Shown: positions 16,826 to 25,266 of the stretch, one piece after another
Numbering within the stretch: the stretch's first letter is position 1
Layout of the letters: each line of letters begins with the position of its first letter
Assembly (NCBI RefSeq): GCF_000239775.1
Contig: NZ_CAFI01000334.1
Span: 1-39,619, forward strand
DNA from: Bradyrhizobium sp. ORS 375
Lineage (GTDB): Bacteria > Pseudomonadota > Alphaproteobacteria > Rhizobiales > Xanthobacteraceae
Direction of reading: 5' to 3'
Length of the DNA: 39,619 bases
The notes under the pieces: model-generated
Seen by the model: only the letters and a program-made list of their open reading frames with translations
Told to the model about the DNA's origin: nothing
The model's database searches: none
Position numbers and translations under genes: made by a program

Positions 16826-18415
16826 ATGACCGAGGCTGGCGATCGCCTCACCCCGTTCGGCTGGCGTGGCGGCGTCGCGGTTGCGCTGCTGCTGTCGCTC
16901 GTCTCGTTCCTCGTCGCCGGCTATTTCACCGTGTATTGGCGTAATGCCGACATGGACTTCATGGTGATCTACAACGCGCTCGCCATGAACGATGGCGGCG
17001 CGCAGGTGTTCTTCGATCATCCGGCCTATCTCACCATCCTCTCGGTCAAGACCTGGTTCGCGGGGCTGCATCGCCTCGGCCTGCTCGACGCCTGGACCTT
17101 GTCGGCGATCCCGCAAGGCGGCGACCGCGCCGCGTTCGACGCGGCGATGACATCGGCCGTCCATGCCGGCCGTGTCGCCGCGCTGCTCACCGCGACCGCG
17201 ATCATCCTCGCCTTCGCCTGGGCGGCGCGCCGGCTGGTGAGCGACTGGCGCATCGCCATGCTCGCCGTCGCCGCCTTCGCCTTCTCCGGCGGCGTGCAGA
17301 TGCATCTGCGCATTCTGCGCAGCGAGATGATCGCGGCGTCGTTCTGCATCCTGGCGCTGATGATCCTGATCGCGGTGGCGCGCCGCGCCAGCCTGTGGCG
17401 GCCGGTTGCGGTCGGTGTTGCGGCCATGCTGTGCATGCTCGGCTTGGAGAACAAGGTGCACGCGATCCTGCTCGTCGCCGCGATCCCGGTGCTCGTTCTG
17501 CCGTTCGGCACCGCGACCAGCGCGAGCGTGGCGTTCTGGCGGACGTCACGGGCCTGGATGGCCGTTGCCGTCGGGGCCGTAGCTGCGCTGCTCGCCGCCA
17601 GCGCGGCGTGGCCGCTGCTCGCCTCCGGCTTCGATCCCGCCAATATCGCGGCGGCCGGCCTGAAGCCGCTGCTGCTCGGCCGCTTCGGCGTCTATCAGCT
17701 CGTTCTGCTCGCGGTTATCGCGGCCTGCATGCTCGGCTTCGCGCTGATGTGGCGGGTCAGCGCCGCCGAGACATCCTCAGCTCTGCTCGCGGCCGTGGCC
17801 GGCGCTGCACTGGGGATGTTGACGCTCCGGCTGAGATACGACCTCAATGACGTCATCATCGTGCTCAACCCCCTGGAGAAGATGATCACCTATGTCGACG
17901 CCCCGCAGGCTGCCGGCAGCCTCGGCGGCGCGATCGGCCTGCTGCTGTCGGGCTTGCTGGGCGTCATCCGGCGCTACACGTTCGTGCTGCAGCCGTCGGC
18001 GCGGCCGACGGTGTTCCTGACCTGGCTGATCATTCCCGGCATCGTCCTGGCCTGGCGCCGCGGCGAGCGGCAGGTCGCGCTGCAGGCGGCGCTGCTGATG
18101 CTCGCCGCCATCGGCATCGACACGCTCGGCGTTCGCCGCGGCCTCAAGGTCGAGTATTTCGTCTTCACCGACCCGCTGATCATCCTGGCCGGCATGGTGC
18201 TGCTCGACCGCCTCGCGAATCTCAAAGCGTCGCGCTTCGCCTATCCGATCGGCGCCACCCTGCTGGTGCTGCATGTCGCCATCGGCCAGGCCGAGCCGGT
18301 CAAGATGGCGCTCAAGCGCAAGGGGCCCGAGGACGTCTGCGAGTGGAACGGCTACTATTTGCCGCGGCTGGCGCTGCCCTGGTGCGCGCCGCCGAATACT
18401 GTGCCGAGGACGTGA
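16826..18415 (+). CDS. Polytopic membrane protein, possibly GT-C-type glycosyltransferase
   Basis: The 529-residue protein has roughly ten or more hydrophobic helices, beginning GVAVALLLSLVSFLVAGYFT. The first large loop, WRNADMDFMVIYNALAM, carries acidic residues where GT-C transferases bind metal and lipid-phosphate sugar. That resemblance and the glycosyltransferase just upstream suggest transfer of a sugar from a lipid carrier at the outer face of the inner membrane, but I cannot assign a family firmly. ATG 16826 is the start; a TTG at 16811 is possible. Its last 61 bases overlap the DoxX gene tail to tail (18355-18415). Confidence 0.7.
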   Translation: MTEAGDRLTPFGWRGGVAVALLLSLVSFLVAGYFTVYWRNADMDFMVIYNALAMNDGGAQVFFDHPAYLTILSVKTWFAGLHRLGLLDAWTLSAIPQGGDRAAFDAAMTSAVHAGRVAALLTATAIILAFAWAARRLVSDWRIAMLAVAAFAFSGGVQMHLRILRSEMIAASFCILALMILIAVARRASLWRPVAVGVAAMLCMLGLENKVHAILLVAAIPVLVLPFGTATSASVAFWRTSRAWMAVAVGAVAALLAASAAWPLLASGFDPANIAAAGLKPLLLGRFGVYQLVLLAVIAACMLGFALMWRVSAAETSSALLAAVAGAALGMLTLRLRYDLNDVIIVLNPLEKMITYVDAPQAAGSLGGAIGLLLSGLLGVIRRYTFVLQPSARPTVFLTWLIIPGIVLAWRRGERQVALQAALLMLAAIGIDTLGVRRGLKVEYFVFTDPLIILAGMVLLDRLANLKASRFAYPIGATLLVLHVAIGQAEPVKMALKRKGPEDVCEWNGYYLPRLALPWCAPPNTVPRT

Positions 18416-18885
18416 TCGACCGAAACCCTGCCGCCGCCATGCGCGATCAAGGCCAGCGCCATCGCCGCCCATGTCAGATGGATCGGCCAGCCATCGGGAA
18501 CGGTCAGCTCGACGATGCAGGTCATGAACAGCAGGCCGAGCGCCGCGAAGCGGGTGCCGAGACCGAGGATGAGGAGGACCGGAAACGCGACCTCGCCGCA
18601 GCCCGACATGAACGCCATCAGCTTCGGCAGCGGAAATGGATACGGCCCGCCCGGCAGATGCAGCATGAACTCGTCGGTGAACAAGGTCACCGCCGTGTCG
18701 CTCAGCCTGAGGAAGCCCTCCCATTTCAGGATGCCCGAGCGCCAGAACGGCACCGCGAGCGCCACGCGCGTGACGAACTGGACGAAGGAGAGGGGCGCCG
18801 CGGCCTGCAGCAGTCGCACGGCCTTGTCGGTCAAGGCCGGCAGCGACAGCGACGCGCTGGGGGCCATGGATTGGTCGGTCATCAT
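18355..18885 (-). CDS. bufD: DoxX-family membrane protein of the bufferin operon
   Basis: The 176-residue protein has four hydrophobic helices and DoxX-type features: FVTRVALAVPFWRSGILKWEGF, then GCGEVAFPVLLILGLGTRFAALGL. DoxX proteins are common last genes of DUF692/DUF2063 operons; a role in redox balance or quinone interaction during peptide modification is proposed but not settled. ATG 18885 overlaps the upstream stop (ATGA); ATG 18882 is equally close. It is the fourth gene of a minus-strand operon with the precursor, MNIO and DUF2063 genes. Confidence 0.8.
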   Translation of the reverse strand: MMTDQSMAPSASLSLPALTDKAVRLLQAAAPLSFVQFVTRVALAVPFWRSGILKWEGFLRLSDTAVTLFTDEFMLHLPGGPYPFPLPKLMAFMSGCGEVAFPVLLILGLGTRFAALGLLFMTCIVELTVPDGWPIHLTWAAMALALIAHGGGRVSVDHVLGTVFGGAHQGSASRGK

Positions 18886-19664
18886 GCGTCCTTGAAACGA
18901 ATGTCGGTGAAGGCGCCGGCCTCCATCAGGCCGGCGATGTTGGCTGTGAGATCGAACTCCGGTGCCGCCTCGAACGCGGCCTCGGCAGCGGCGCCGAGTG
19001 GCTCTCCGGCGATCAGCAGGCCGGCGAAGCCGGCGCCGCCCGGCGGCAGACGGCGCACGGTGACGTCGAGCTCGGGCCGCGTGATCAGCGCGTCCTCGGC
19101 GATCGATCCGTCGATCCGCGGCACTGGGGCATCGATCCGGTTGGCCGAGAAGATCGTCACCGCGGCGAAGTCGGAGCTGATGATGCGGGTGGCGGGATGA
19201 GCGGTGAAGCGTAACTCCGCGAGCCGCTCCGGCGGCACACGCCCGAGCGCGGCCGGATCGAGCGGGGCCGCGTCGGCGGCGTGATAGGCGTCGAGCCAGG
19301 CGCGTTCGATCCGCGCGACATCCGGCAGGAACGGCATTGCCTCGGCGTGCTCGTAGGCCGCGATGAAGGCCGGGAAGTCGCGGCCATACTCGAACAGCAG
19401 CCGCGACGCCGGCGGCGTGTCGCGCACATGCGCCCGCGCCATGGCGCGGAAGAAGTCGGGCCCGGTGATGCGCTGCACCGCCGGATAGATCGCGATCAGT
19501 GACTCGATCAGGCTCACCGTGACGTTGTTGCGATAGACGTTGAAGCGCCGGCCGGCCGCCTTGCCCCGCGGCCCCGTCACGGCAACGGGCGCTTCGCGGT
19601 CAGGGGCCAGCAGCGCCGCGGCGAACTGCGCGGCATAGTCGGACGAGGGCTCAGGCCGCAGCAT
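18882..19664 (-). CDS. bufC: DUF2063 partner protein of the bufferin operon
   Basis: The 260-residue protein has the DUF2063 pattern: [30 protein letters not shown] in the N-terminal helical domain, [20 protein letters not shown] in the middle, and a C-terminal beta-rich part. In characterised DUF692 systems (methanobactin MbnC, bufferin BufC) this partner binds the precursor leader and presents the core to the iron enzyme. Its ATG at 19664 lies inside the end of the DUF692 gene (14-base overlap), indicating coupled translation and a fixed ratio of the two proteins. Confidence 0.88.
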   Translation of the reverse strand: MLRPEPSSDYAAQFAAALLAPDREAPVAVTGPRGKAAGRRFNVYRNNVTVSLIESLIAIYPAVQRITGPDFFRAMARAHVRDTPPASRLLFEYGRDFPAFIAAYEHAEAMPFLPDVARIERAWLDAYHAADAAPLDPAALGRVPPERLAELRFTAHPATRIISSDFAAVTIFSANRIDAPVPRIDGSIAEDALITRPELDVTVRRLPPGGAGFAGLLIAGEPLGAAAEAAFEAAPEFDLTANIAGLMEAGAFTDIRFKDA

Positions 19665-20571
19665 GGCGGACCTCCTGCGCGCGATCGTCCGCAGGCCGAT
19701 CCAGGATCGCCTGCGCCGCCGCGGCTTCCGCCTGCAGCACCGGCCACTCCGGAATGTTGCCGTCCCATTCGACCAGCGTCGGCGCCGGGCCGTGACGTGC
19801 GATCAGGTCCGAATAAAGCGCCCACACGTCCTCCGCCACCGGGCCATCATGGCTGTCGATCAAGAGTGGCGCGCCATCATCGTCGGCCTGCACCGCATGC
19901 CCTGCGAGATGGATCTCGCCGACCGCGCCGAGCGGGAATTCAGTCAGGTAGCGCTGCGGCGAGAAGCCATGATTGACCGCCGAGACGAACACGTTGTTGA
20001 CGTCGAGCAGCAGTCCGCAGCCGGTGCGGCTGACGATCGCGCGGAGGAAATCCGTCTCGCTCATCGTCGACTCCGGGAAGGCGACGTAGGTCGACGGGTT
20101 CTCCAGCAGGATCGGCCGGCGGATCGCGCTCTGCACCTGGTCGATATGCTCGCAGACCCGCGCCAGCGTTGCGGCGGTGTAGGGCAGCGGCAGCAGGTCG
20201 TTGAAATAGGTCGTGTCGTGGGTCGACCACGCCAGATGCTCGGAGACGAGGCTCGGCTGATAGCGGGCGACGAGCTTGCGGAAACGCGCGAGGTGGTCGC
20301 GGTCGAGCGGCTGCGAGCCGCCGATCGACATGCAGACGCCGTGGATCGACAGCGGGTGATCGCGTCGGATCGCCTCCAGCTGACGATGCGGCGGACCGCC
20401 GGCTCCCATGTAGTTCTCGGCATGCACCTCGAAGAAGCCGCGCCGCGGCGCGTCGGCGAGGATCGCCTGGAGATGCGCGGGCTTGAAGCTGGTGCCGGCG
20501 ACGCCGCCGAGGGGGGGCGGAAAGCGAAGCGGCAGGGTCGGGCACAATGCAGGGGGGGCATCGTGGCGCAT
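19651..20571 (-). CDS. bufB: DUF692 multinuclear non-heme iron oxidase (MNIO)
   Basis: The 306-residue TIM-barrel protein carries the DUF692 metal ligands in order: [10 protein letters not shown] (His50, Glu52), LSIHGV (His77), SEHLAW (His112), LLENPSTY (Glu157), [15 protein letters not shown] (Asp190, His201), IHLAGH (His221), DSHDGPV (Asp239, His241) and [10 protein letters not shown] (Glu268). MNIOs use two or three irons and oxygen to rebuild cysteine residues; in Caulobacter bufferins the products are copper-binding thiooxazoles. All ligands look intact. GGAGA lies 6-7 bases before the ATG. It follows the precursor gene after 39 bases and overlaps the DUF2063 gene. Confidence 0.93.
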   Translation of the reverse strand: MRHDAPPALCPTLPLRFPPPLGGVAGTSFKPAHLQAILADAPRRGFFEVHAENYMGAGGPPHRQLEAIRRDHPLSIHGVCMSIGGSQPLDRDHLARFRKLVARYQPSLVSEHLAWSTHDTTYFNDLLPLPYTAATLARVCEHIDQVQSAIRRPILLENPSTYVAFPESTMSETDFLRAIVSRTGCGLLLDVNNVFVSAVNHGFSPQRYLTEFPLGAVGEIHLAGHAVQADDDGAPLLIDSHDGPVAEDVWALYSDLIARHGPAPTLVEWDGNIPEWPVLQAEAAAAQAILDRPADDRAQEVRHAAA

Positions 20572-20610
20572 GCTGTCTCTCCGCTTTCCGCTTGGGGTGA
20601 ACGAGATCGA

Positions 20611-20916
20611 TCAGATCGGCTTCAGCGAGCCCTTCTTGCCGCCGGGCACGTCGATGCTGGTGCAGGTGCCGCCGGCAACGAACTTCCAGGCGTTGCCCTG
20701 GTAGTCGGTGGTCGAGGTGCCCTGGCAGGTGGTGCCGGGACCGGCGGCGCAGTCGTTCTGGCCCTTCAGCGAGACGCCAAAGCACTTCTCCTTCTTGGCG
20801 GCCACGGCGGCATCGACCTCGGCCTTGGTGAGCGGGCCGGCCACGGCGAGGCTGGCGAGCGCGGTGGTGACGGCGCCGGCCAGCGCCAGCGAGGTGACGG
20901 TTTTCTTGGCGGACAT
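20611..20916 (-). CDS. bufA: DUF2282 precursor peptide (bufferin type)
   Basis: The 101-residue protein has a long N-terminal Sec-type signal ([20 protein letters not shown] to AVAG) and a mature part with four cysteines at 45, 56, 64 and 85 in the family pattern [18 protein letters not shown] and GTCTS, plus [10 protein letters not shown]. This matches DUF2282, the precursors modified by DUF692 enzymes. By analogy with Caulobacter bufferin-1, the DUF692/DUF2063 pair would convert some cysteines before export, and the product would bind copper in the periplasm. It is the first gene of the operon. Confidence 0.92.
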   Translation of the reverse strand: MSAKKTVTSLALAGAVTTALASLAVAGPLTKAEVDAAVAAKKEKCFGVSLKGQNDCAAGPGTTCQGTSTTDYQGNAWKFVAGGTCTSIDVPGGKKGSLKPI

Positions 20917-20966
20917 GACATTCCCTCTCGGTTCTGCATCGCTCGCTCGGCGACGCGCATCTCTCC

Positions 20967-20992
20967 TTCGCCCGCGACCACGACATGGTTAC
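20967..20992 (-). promoter_or_regulatory. SigF-type ECF promoter of the bufferin operon
   Basis: On the minus strand GTAACC (20992-20987), exactly 16 bases, then CGAA (20970-20967) matches the -35/-10 pair known for Caulobacter SigF, which drives bufferin genes there. The start codon at 20916 lies about 50 bases downstream, leaving a leader of normal length. Binding by a SigF-like factor here is inferred from this match. Confidence 0.7.
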
Positions 20993-21195
20993 GTGGCGAT
21001 TCCGCTCACGAGTCAGTGAGTGGTATTGCGTGCTTCGGAGCTGGTCCCAGTCGAGCGCACGCCGGCCTGTCTCGCCAATGCTTTGCAGGCATCGTCGCCT
21101 TAGCCAGCCGGCATTTGCCGTAGCGACAGCCGCGCCGCAGGCTGCGAGGCCGACATTGCCACGTGCGGTGCCAACGGCCCCGAGGTCGACATGAG

Positions 21196-23289
21196 ATGAT
21201 CGCCAGCCCCAAGCACGCAGCTCGCAACGCGACCACAGGCGATCGGCTGACTGTCAGCATCCGTTTCGCGGTGTCGGCGCTGGTGCTGACGGCCATTCTG
21301 CTCACCGCCTTCGCGTCGAGCCTGCTGTGGTGGCGGACGGCCGAGGGGGTCAGCCGCCAGCTCGCCAGCACCATCAACGCGCAGATCGCGAGCGCGGTGC
21401 GCAAGGAGGTCTCGGCAATCGTCGGCGAGGCGCGCGCCGCGCACACCGCCATCCGCACGCTGTTCCTGCAGAACGTGCTCGACACCCGCGAGGCCGACAA
21501 GCGCGAGTTCGTGTTTCTGTCGCAGCTGCAGTCGCAGGCGACGATCTCCTCGGCAGCGTTCGGCTGGCCCGATGGCTCGTTCTTCGCCGCCCACAAGCTC
21601 GGCGACCAGCGGCTGGAGATGATGGAGATTTCGCTGATCGACCATCCCGGCCAGCGCCGCGTGGACGAATACGATGTCGTGCCCGGCGATATCGAGTTCG
21701 CCTCGCGCCGCTTCGAGCCGACCAGCTACAAGGTGGCCGAGCAGCCCTGGTTCAAGGAGGGGCTGGCCGCCGACGAGCCGCGCTGGTTCAAGGTCGATAT
21801 CCATCCCGGCGGCAAGCGGCCGGCGATCGCGCTGGCGGGGCCGATCGATGTCTATCAGGAGCGTCAGGGCGTGCTCGCCATCATCATCGAGCATGCGCGG
21901 ATCGCGCGCTTCCTCGCCCAGCTGCAGGTCGGCCGTACCGGCAGCGCCTTCATCCTGGAGCACGACGGGGGCGTCGTCGCAGCGCCAGACGAGTCTGCGG
22001 ACGAGGTCACCATGGGGCAGGGGCGTCAGCCGCTGCTGCCGGTCGCGCAGCAGGCGATCCGGTCGTCGCCTAAAGGCGACGACGCCTGGCGCGGCCGCGT
22101 GCAATCTGGCGATGGCGCCTTCGAGATCGCGCGCAATCCGCTGCCGTTTCCCGGCTGGTCGCTGGTGACCGTGATTCCGGAAGCCGAGTTTCTCGGCCCC
22201 GTCGACGCCGCGCTGCACCGGGTGATCATCGGTCTCGGCATCGGCGCGGTGATCGCCGCGCTGGTCTCGGCGGCGCTGGCGCGCAGCGTCATCGCGGCGC
22301 CACTCGGCCGCGTCGTCGCGGAGCTGCGTCACGTCGAGGCGTTCGCGCTCGAGCAGGTGCGCCGCCATCCGTCGCGGCTGCGCGAGATCGCCAGCCTGTC
22401 CGGTGCCATCCACGAGATGGCCGGGGGATTGTCGTCGTTCGGCAAGTTCATTCCCGCCGATCTGGTCCGGCAATTGCTGCGCCAGGGCGTCGATGCCAGG
22501 CCCGGCGGCCACGTCCAGGAGCTCAGCGTGATGTTCATCGACATCGCCGGCTTCACCGGACTGTCGGAGCGCATGGGCGATCGCGTCGTGCCGCTGCTGT
22601 CGCGCTATCTCGATCTGATCTCGACCGTGATTGTCGACCATGGCGGCACCATCGACAAGTTCATCGGCGATGCCGTGATGGCGTTCTGGGGTGCGCCGTC
22701 GGCGCAGCCGGATCATGCCGCGCTGTGCTGCCGCGCCGCGCTGGCCTGCCAGGCGGCGGTCGCCGCCAGCGGCCTGCGCGATGAGGATGGCCGGCCGCTG
22801 ATGACCCGCATCGGCATCAACTCGGGCCCGATGCTGGTCGGCAATATCGGCTCCGAGCTGCGGCTCAACTACACGGTGATCGGCGATGCGGTGAATGTGG
22901 CGAGCCGGCTGGAGGGCGCGAACAAGAGCTACGGGACCGCCATCCTGATCGGCGAGGCCACCGCGCGGCTGGCGGGAGATGCCTTCCTGACCCGCGAGGT
23001 TGACCGCATCGCCGTCTATGGCCGTGATGAAGGGCTGGCCGCGCATGAGCTGATCGGGCTGGCAGCGGACGCGACCTCGCGCGATCGCAGCTGGGTCGCG
23101 CGCTACGCCCGCGGCCTGCGCGATTATCGCGCGCGCGATTTTGCCGCCGCCATTGCCGCATTCGAAGCCGCGCTGGCGCTCAAGCCCGGTGATCGCGCTG
23201 CCGAGCTGATGATCGCGCGCTGCCGGATGCTGATGCAGGCGGAGCCCGATCCGAACTGGCACGCAGTGACGGCGTTGACGACGAAATAG
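21196..23289 (+). CDS. Membrane class III nucleotide cyclase with periplasmic sensor domain
   Basis: The 697-residue protein has a transmembrane helix (about 20-45), a ~290-residue periplasmic part resembling dCache sensors (FGWPDGSFFAAHK, VLAIIIEHARIARFL), a second helix (about 340-362) and a HAMP-like linker. The cyclase domain (about 440-620) has metal aspartates FIDIAGF (Asp449) and GDAVMAFWG (Asp492), the Lys of IDKFIGD and Thr of NYTVIGDAVN for adenine recognition, and Asn/Arg in NVASRLEG. All point to active adenylate cyclase. A short TPR-like helical tail ends the protein. ATG 21196 is chosen; in-frame 21163 is less likely. It is divergent from the bufferin operon. Confidence 0.87.
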   Translation: MIASPKHAARNATTGDRLTVSIRFAVSALVLTAILLTAFASSLLWWRTAEGVSRQLASTINAQIASAVRKEVSAIVGEARAAHTAIRTLFLQNVLDTREADKREFVFLSQLQSQATISSAAFGWPDGSFFAAHKLGDQRLEMMEISLIDHPGQRRVDEYDVVPGDIEFASRRFEPTSYKVAEQPWFKEGLAADEPRWFKVDIHPGGKRPAIALAGPIDVYQERQGVLAIIIEHARIARFLAQLQVGRTGSAFILEHDGGVVAAPDESADEVTMGQGRQPLLPVAQQAIRSSPKGDDAWRGRVQSGDGAFEIARNPLPFPGWSLVTVIPEAEFLGPVDAALHRVIIGLGIGAVIAALVSAALARSVIAAPLGRVVAELRHVEAFALEQVRRHPSRLREIASLSGAIHEMAGGLSSFGKFIPADLVRQLLRQGVDARPGGHVQELSVMFIDIAGFTGLSERMGDRVVPLLSRYLDLISTVIVDHGGTIDKFIGDAVMAFWGAPSAQPDHAALCCRAALACQAAVAASGLRDEDGRPLMTRIGINSGPMLVGNIGSELRLNYTVIGDAVNVASRLEGANKSYGTAILIGEATARLAGDAFLTREVDRIAVYGRDEGLAAHELIGLAADATSRDRSWVARYARGLRDYRARDFAAAIAAFEAALALKPGDRAAELMIARCRMLMQAEPDPNWHAVTALTTK

Positions 23290-23298
23290 AAGCGATGA

Positions 23299-24036
23299 TC
23301 AGGCCGAGCGCAGCTTGCCGCGCAGCGGCCGCCGCCCGGCGAACACGGCGGCGAGATCCTGGGTCGGCGCGGCGCCGTCCTCGTCGAGCCGCAGCCGGCC
23401 CTCGACATGCAGGAAATGCTCGCGCGACACCGCGACCGCGCGCAGCAGATCGCGGTCGCGCAGCGCCGCGACGATGGCGCCGTGCTCGTCGACCGCGCAG
23501 ATCGACTGCGCCGCCGGCTCGTACACCGACACCATCACGGAGGAACGGCTGAGCAGGTCGCCAAGCATACGCGACAATTCGGGATTGCCGAGCGCGTCGA
23601 CCAGATGGACATGGAAGGCGCCGGACAGCCGGACCGATGCGGCGCGGTCGCCGCGCTGCGCGGCGGCGCGCTCCTCGGCGAGATGGGCATCGAGCCGGGC
23701 GAGCAGCACCTCGTCCATCCGCAGCACCAGCTGACTGAGCACGCCGGCCTCGAGCACGCGATGCGCCTCATAGACGCGGCGGACATCCTCCAGCGTCGGC
23801 CGCGGCACCCGGGCGCCGCGGTTCGGGATCATCTCCAGCCGCCGCTCGGCGCCGAGCCGGTGCAGCACTTTCCGGATGCGCTCGCGCGACACGCCGAAGA
23901 TCGAAGCCAGCGGCGTCTCCGCCAGCTTGGTGCCGGCCTTCAGCTTGCCTTCCAGCAGCGCGCGCAGGATCGCCTGATACACCGCCTCGTCCTCGGCGGG
24001 ATTGGCCTTCCCGATTCGCTGCGGTCGCATCGCCAT
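23299..24036 (-). CDS. GntR-family (FCD subfamily) transcriptional regulator
   Basis: The 245-residue protein has an N-terminal winged helix (EDEAVYQAILRALLEGKLKAG, then SIFGVSRERIRKVLHRL) and a C-terminal all-helical FCD effector domain with RRVYEAHRVLEAGVL, FHVHLVDALGNPEL and the late His of DEHGAIVAALRDRD and SREHFLHVEGRL. FCD domains bind metal-chelated small acids. I chose ATG 24036; longer forms start at a TTG (24078). The gene is divergent from the ABC importer operon and probably controls it and itself through the two palindromes in the spacer. It converges with the cyclase gene, 9 bases apart. Confidence 0.9.
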   Translation of the reverse strand: MAMRPQRIGKANPAEDEAVYQAILRALLEGKLKAGTKLAETPLASIFGVSRERIRKVLHRLGAERRLEMIPNRGARVPRPTLEDVRRVYEAHRVLEAGVLSQLVLRMDEVLLARLDAHLAEERAAAQRGDRAASVRLSGAFHVHLVDALGNPELSRMLGDLLSRSSVMVSVYEPAAQSICAVDEHGAIVAALRDRDLLRAVAVSREHFLHVEGRLRLDEDGAAPTQDLAAVFAGRRPLRGKLRSA

Positions 24037-24080
24037 GCCGACGTAGCTAGGCCCAAAGGCGCGGCAGGTCACCTCCAAAA

Positions 24081-24092
24081 AATGTGCACATT
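24081..24092. promoter_or_regulatory. Palindromic operator copy 1
   Basis: AATGTGCACATT is a perfect 12-base palindrome preceded by an A run. Its TGTGCACA core suits the GT-N-AC pattern recognised by FadR/FCD-type GntR regulators. It sits about 45 bases before the GntR start codon, where autorepression is expected. Confidence 0.65.
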
Positions 24093-24158
24093 ATGCATCG
24101 TGGTGGGCAGAGGTGCGGGCGGAGAGGCCGCTAAGCCATTGAAAAATCGATCTCGGAA

Positions 24159-24172
24159 AAATGTGCACATTT
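24159..24172. promoter_or_regulatory. Palindromic operator copy 2
   Basis: AAATGTGCACATTT is a perfect 14-base palindrome with the same core as the copy centred 79 bases upstream. Its last two bases are the first two of the sigma-54 promoter, so a bound regulator would block polymerase. The 79-base centre spacing would also allow looping between copies. Confidence 0.7.
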
Positions 24173-24187
24173 GGCACGGTGCTTGCT
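24171..24187 (+). promoter_or_regulatory. Sigma-54 (RpoN) promoter of the ABC importer operon
   Basis: TTGGCACGGTGCTTGCT matches the consensus YTGGCACG-N4-TTGCW at every defined position. GG (24173-24174) and GC (24185-24186) are 10 bases apart, as required. Transcription should start near 24198, 34 bases before the binding-protein ATG. Sigma-54 promoters need an activator such as NtrC; I cannot point to its site. Confidence 0.75.
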
Positions 24188-24231
24188 GAACCGTCGGTAC
24201 ACGCCATCGACAGCTCACACGGGATCCGCTC

Positions 24232-25266
24232 ATGCACTCCTTCTCCCGCCGCAGCCTCCTCAAGACCGGTGCGGCCTTCGCCGCCACCTTCGCCGCGCCC
24301 GCGCTGGTGCGCGCCGCCCCGAAAGAGATTGTGATCGGCGGCCCCGCCGGCGCCGCGAAGTACTTCAACTCCGACCTGTTCCCGGTGCTGGAGAAGAAGC
24401 TCGACTGCAAGGTGCTCTATGAAGGCACCAACTCGCTGACCAATCTGCAGAAGATGCAGGCCGACAAGGCGAGCCCGAAGATCTCGGTCGTGATCATGGA
24501 CGATCCGGTGATGCTGCCGGCGTCGGCCGAAGGGTTGATCACCAAGATGTCGGCGTCGTCCATTCCCAATCTCGGCAAGCTCGTGGACGGCTCCGTGCAC
24601 CAGGACGGCATGTGGGCCAACTATCAGAAGCCGTGGGTCGGCATCGCCTACTCGACCAAGCGCATGAAGACGGCGCCGACGAGCTGGGCCGAGCTGTGGG
24701 ATGCGAAATACGATTCCAAGATCGTCATTCCCTCGCTGTCCAACACCGAGGGTTTCTGGGCCTTGCTCGCCGCCGCGCATCTCGAGACCGGCAAGCCGTT
24801 CAAGGAGGCGCAATACGAGATCGACGCCGCCTTCAAGAAGGTGAAGAGCCTGAAGGCCAATCTGCTCAACGTCTATACCAACGCGCCGCAGGCCATCAAT
24901 CTCTTGGAGCAGGGCGAAGCCTGGATGATCGGCGGCCAGTTCTCGGCCTACACCTTGATCCGCAAGGCGGACGGCTCGCCGGTCGATCTCGCTGTCCCGA
25001 AGGACGGCGGCTTCTCGATGCCGTCGGGTATCGCCAAGGTCACCGGCGCGCCGGCCGGCGATCTCGCCGACGCCGTGATCGACTTCTATCTCAGCCCGGA
25101 GGCGCAGAGCATCCTGGCCAAGACCGCCTTCATCGCGCCGACCAACCAGGCGACGCCGCTGCCTTCAGGCTATCCTGATCCCGCGACCCTGTTCGCGCCG
25201 GACTGGGCGTTCATCGCCAAGAACCGCGCCGGCTGGGTCGATCGCTGGAGCAAGGAAATGACATGA
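24232..25266 (+). CDS. ABC importer substrate-binding protein, spermidine/putrescine type
   Basis: The 344-residue periplasmic binding protein starts with a twin-arginine signal (SRRSLLKTGAAFAATFAAPA) followed by VRAAPKEIVIGGPAG. The mature part shows the PotD/Fe-binding-type fold: IMDDPVMLPASAEGL, NYQKPWVGIAYSTKRMK and TSWAELWDAKYDSKIVIPS. Family members bind polyamines, but many relatives carry other nitrogen compounds or organic acids. The gene context (PuuE-like enzyme downstream, sigma-54 promoter) suggests a nitrogen source. Its stop overlaps the ATPase start in ATGA. Confidence 0.88.
   Translation: MHSFSRRSLLKTGAAFAATFAAPALVRAAPKEIVIGGPAGAAKYFNSDLFPVLEKKLDCKVLYEGTNSLTNLQKMQADKASPKISVVIMDDPVMLPASAEGLITKMSASSIPNLGKLVDGSVHQDGMWANYQKPWVGIAYSTKRMKTAPTSWAELWDAKYDSKIVIPSLSNTEGFWALLAAAHLETGKPFKEAQYEIDAAFKKVKSLKANLLNVYTNAPQAINLLEQGEAWMIGGQFSAYTLIRKADGSPVDLAVPKDGGFSMPSGIAKVTGAPAGDLADAVIDFYLSPEAQSILAKTAFIAPTNQATPLPSGYPDPATLFAPDWAFIAKNRAGWVDRWSKEMT

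Noticed and set aside
21100-23262. Minus-strand open frame of 720 codons
   Set aside because: Antisense to the cyclase gene; it has the His/Arg/Asp-rich composition typical of high-GC shadows.
24081-24172. TGTGCACA palindromes as CRP sites
   Set aside because: CRP sites have TGTGA-N6-TCACA spacing; here the halves are fused, which suits a GntR operator better.
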